Source: a virus. Taken from it: a stretch of DNA of 31,737 nt. A program made the translations under genes and the position numbers. Below the pieces are notes generated by a model that saw only the letters and a program-made list of their open reading frames with translations, was not told the DNA's origin and searched no databases. Below, in pieces: positions 30,894-31,737 of this stretch (position 1 is its first letter; each line of letters starts with the position of its first letter). The stretch covers positions 1 to 31,737 of IMG/VR virus record IMGVR_UViG_3300031758_006513, one strand, 5' to 3'.

Positions 30894-31103
30894 ATGACTG
30901 TAACAACCAATGAACGTGGTCAGCAAAATATGTGGGCAATTGAACCCCCTGTTTATATTTCTGACGAAGATGCTATCAAATATGGAATGAAGACTTATGC
31001 TGAACGTGCAGAACTTGCCAATGGACGCTGGGCAATGGTCGGTTTTGTTGCTGGTATCATTTCTTATGCTAGCACTGGCAACTTCTTCTTCGGAGTCTTC
31101 TGA
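30894..31103 (+). CDS. hli: High-light-inducible protein (Hli, chlorophyll-binding)
   Basis: The 69-residue protein has the single-helix chlorophyll a/b-binding motif AERAELANGRWAMVGFVAG (Glu, Asn and Arg as pigment/ion-pair ligands), then an ISYASTGNFFFGVF end. Hli proteins bind chlorophyll and carotenoid in the thylakoid membrane and protect the photosystems. Phage copies are thought to keep host photosynthesis going during infection. ATG 30894 gives the usual polar N-terminus (MTVTTNERGQQNMWAIEPP); further in-frame ATGs at 30873 and 30774 are upstream. Its stop shares a base with the next start (TGATG). Confidence 0.92.
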   Translation: MTVTTNERGQQNMWAIEPPVYISDEDAIKYGMKTYAERAELANGRWAMVGFVAGIISYASTGNFFFGVF

Positions 31104-31189
31104 TGACTGAAGTAATCTTCACACTCACTGCAGTTGCCTTTTTCGTACTTTTGGGTTATGCTGTAGAGAAAGTCGCAGAAACTTACTGA
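31103..31189 (+). CDS. Single-pass membrane micro-protein, 28 aa
   Basis: The product is a single hydrophobic helix with a short charged tail (MTEVIFTLTAVAFFVLLGYA then VEKVAETY). It starts on the last base of the hli stop and ends on the first base of the next ORF, so it is tightly coupled on both sides. Size and context suggest a thylakoid micro-protein working with Hli, but no known photosystem subunit was recognised. Confidence 0.65.
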   Translation: MTEVIFTLTAVAFFVLLGYAVEKVAETY

Positions 31190-31353
31190 TGAGTGCTGGA
31201 ATGCTTGGGCAACTTAGTCTTGCCCTTCAACAACTTGTAGAAGAAGGTGCCTGGTCTGATGATGATGAACTTAAAGTTTGTATCGCAGGCACCCTAAAGA
31301 AAGACAAATTTATTGTTATTCAAAACACAACTAAAAGAGGAGAAACAAAATGA
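31189..31353 (+). CDS. Small soluble protein, 54 aa
   Basis: The product begins MSAGMLGQLSLALQQLVEEGA and continues WSDDDELKVCIAGTLKKDKF. It looks like a compact alpha/beta fold. It is coupled to the upstream micro-protein by a one-base overlap and to the second hli by ATGA. No family recognised; a role with the photoprotection genes is suggested only by location. Confidence 0.65.
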   Translation: MSAGMLGQLSLALQQLVEEGAWSDDDELKVCIAGTLKKDKFIVIQNTTKRGETK

Positions 31354-31469
31354 AAAATCTTTTTACTGAAAAGGCGGAACGTATTAATGGTTGGTTTGCA
31401 ATGATTGGATTCGTTGCTGCTGTCGGTTCTTATCTTGTTACTGGGCAAGTAATTCCAGGTGTATTTTGA
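31350..31469 (+). CDS. hli: Short high-light-inducible protein (Hli), 39 aa
   Basis: The product is almost nothing but the chlorophyll-binding helix: EKAERINGWFAMIGFVAAVGSYLVTGQ. Glu and Asn ligands are kept, and the usual Arg after Asn-Gly is Trp (NGWFAMIGF). A clear Shine-Dalgarno sequence (AGGAG at 31337-31341) precedes the ATG. At 39 residues it is a minimal Hli. It lies two genes after the longer Hli, so the phage may use two pigment-binding forms. Confidence 0.9.
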   Translation: MKNLFTEKAERINGWFAMIGFVAAVGSYLVTGQVIPGVF

Positions 31470-31480
31470 TGGAGGTTACT

Positions 31481-31737
31481 ATGCGTAAAGAACAATATCA
31501 AGTTCCTCAAGTAGAATTCGTATTTCGTGAGTCTGGTGAGTTTGTAAATAAAACATCTGCAGATCTTTTCGATGGAAAACGTGTGGTTATTTTTAGCTTG
31601 CCTGGTGCTTTCACTCCTACTTGCAGTGCCTATCAGTTACCTGGATTCGAAGAGAAATATGACGACTTTCTGGGTCTCGGCATCGACGATATTTACTGCA
31701 TCTCTGTTAATGATGGGTTTGTGATGAATGCCTGGGC
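31481..31737 (+). CDS. Peroxiredoxin (Prx5/glutaredoxin-type), 3' end outside window
   Basis: The thioredoxin-fold region VVIFSLPGAFTPTCSAYQLPGF contains the peroxidatic Cys in PGAFTPTCS, the Prx5/type II signature. DDIYCISVNDGFVMNAW follows before the window ends. The enzyme reduces H2O2 and organic peroxides using glutathione/glutaredoxin or thioredoxin. ATG 31481 is preferred for its GGAGG (31471-31475); an in-frame ATG at 31469 overlaps the hli stop. Placed after two hli genes, it completes an oxidative-stress/photoprotection set. Only about 85 residues are visible. Confidence 0.9.
   Translation, partial: MRKEQYQVPQVEFVFRESGEFVNKTSADLFDGKRVVIFSLPGAFTPTCSAYQLPGFEEKYDDFLGLGIDDIYCISVNDGFVMNAW

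Noticed and set aside
1-31737. tRNA genes, CRISPR arrays, transposons or attachment sites
   Set aside because: Reading the sequence showed no T-arm-like GGTTCGAATCC blocks, regularly spaced repeats, transposase motifs or integrase genes. A dedicated tRNA search was not possible here.

Overview
The window looks like part of the genome of a T4-like marine cyanophage (a myovirus of Synechococcus or Prochlorococcus). The evidence is a T4-type primase (gp61), class Ia ribonucleotide reductase NrdA/NrdB, T4-type late promoters (TATAAATA) and host-type sigma-70 promoters. It also carries cyanobacteria-specific cargo: two high-light-inducible proteins, an SLH-domain porin, a peroxiredoxin, and a leader RNA resembling the cyanobacterial/cyanophage glutamine-type 'downstream-peptide' RNA. 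The DNA is A+T rich. No tRNA, IS element or CRISPR array was seen, and no gene-free stretch exceeds 300 bases.

Layout. (1) 21-6134 is replication and nucleotide metabolism: a coiled-coil membrane protein, primase, nrdA and nrdB. nrdA is fractured. Its N-terminal half ends in an N-intein, a free-standing GIY-YIG homing endonuclease gene follows, and the second half starts with a C-intein. Joining the halves would need protein trans-splicing, and the junction is the catalytic thiyl-radical cysteine. The endonuclease gene has a hairpin plus a late promoter laid out like the T4 I-TevI control region. (2) 6135-6750 is a small early unit: sigma-70 promoter, glutamine-type RNA element, three small ORFs and a terminator. 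(3) 6749-10482 holds late genes: two virion-like proteins sharing a helical module (one with a HAD phosphatase domain), a SegE-like GIY-YIG protein and a small ORF. (4) 10475-13027 holds a structured leader RNA with a lysozyme-like exported protein, and a cyanobacterial-type porin with an early promoter and a possible late one. (5) 13034-14033 has five small proteins, one with a zinc ribbon and three with membrane segments.

(6) 14044-30784 is a 21-gene surface-glycan cluster, all on the + strand, with mostly 4-base stop/start overlaps. It holds GDP-mannose dehydratase and GDP-fucose synthase, a GT10 fucosyltransferase that could use their product, many other glycosyltransferases (GT25 twice, GT47/exostosin, GT34-like, GT4-like twice, GT2-like and others), three FkbM-type methyltransferases, an NDP-sugar epimerase, a truncated nucleotide-sugar dehydrogenase, a HAD-nucleotidyltransferase fusion and a GDPD-like phosphodiesterase. 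The set could build and methylate a fucose-containing glycan on either the infected cell or the virion. (7) 30830-31737 has a terminator/promoter overlap, then hli, two small ORFs, a second short hli and a peroxiredoxin cut by the window edge. This is a photoprotection and oxidative-stress cassette.

All family assignments come from reading motifs by eye. No searches or folding programs were run.
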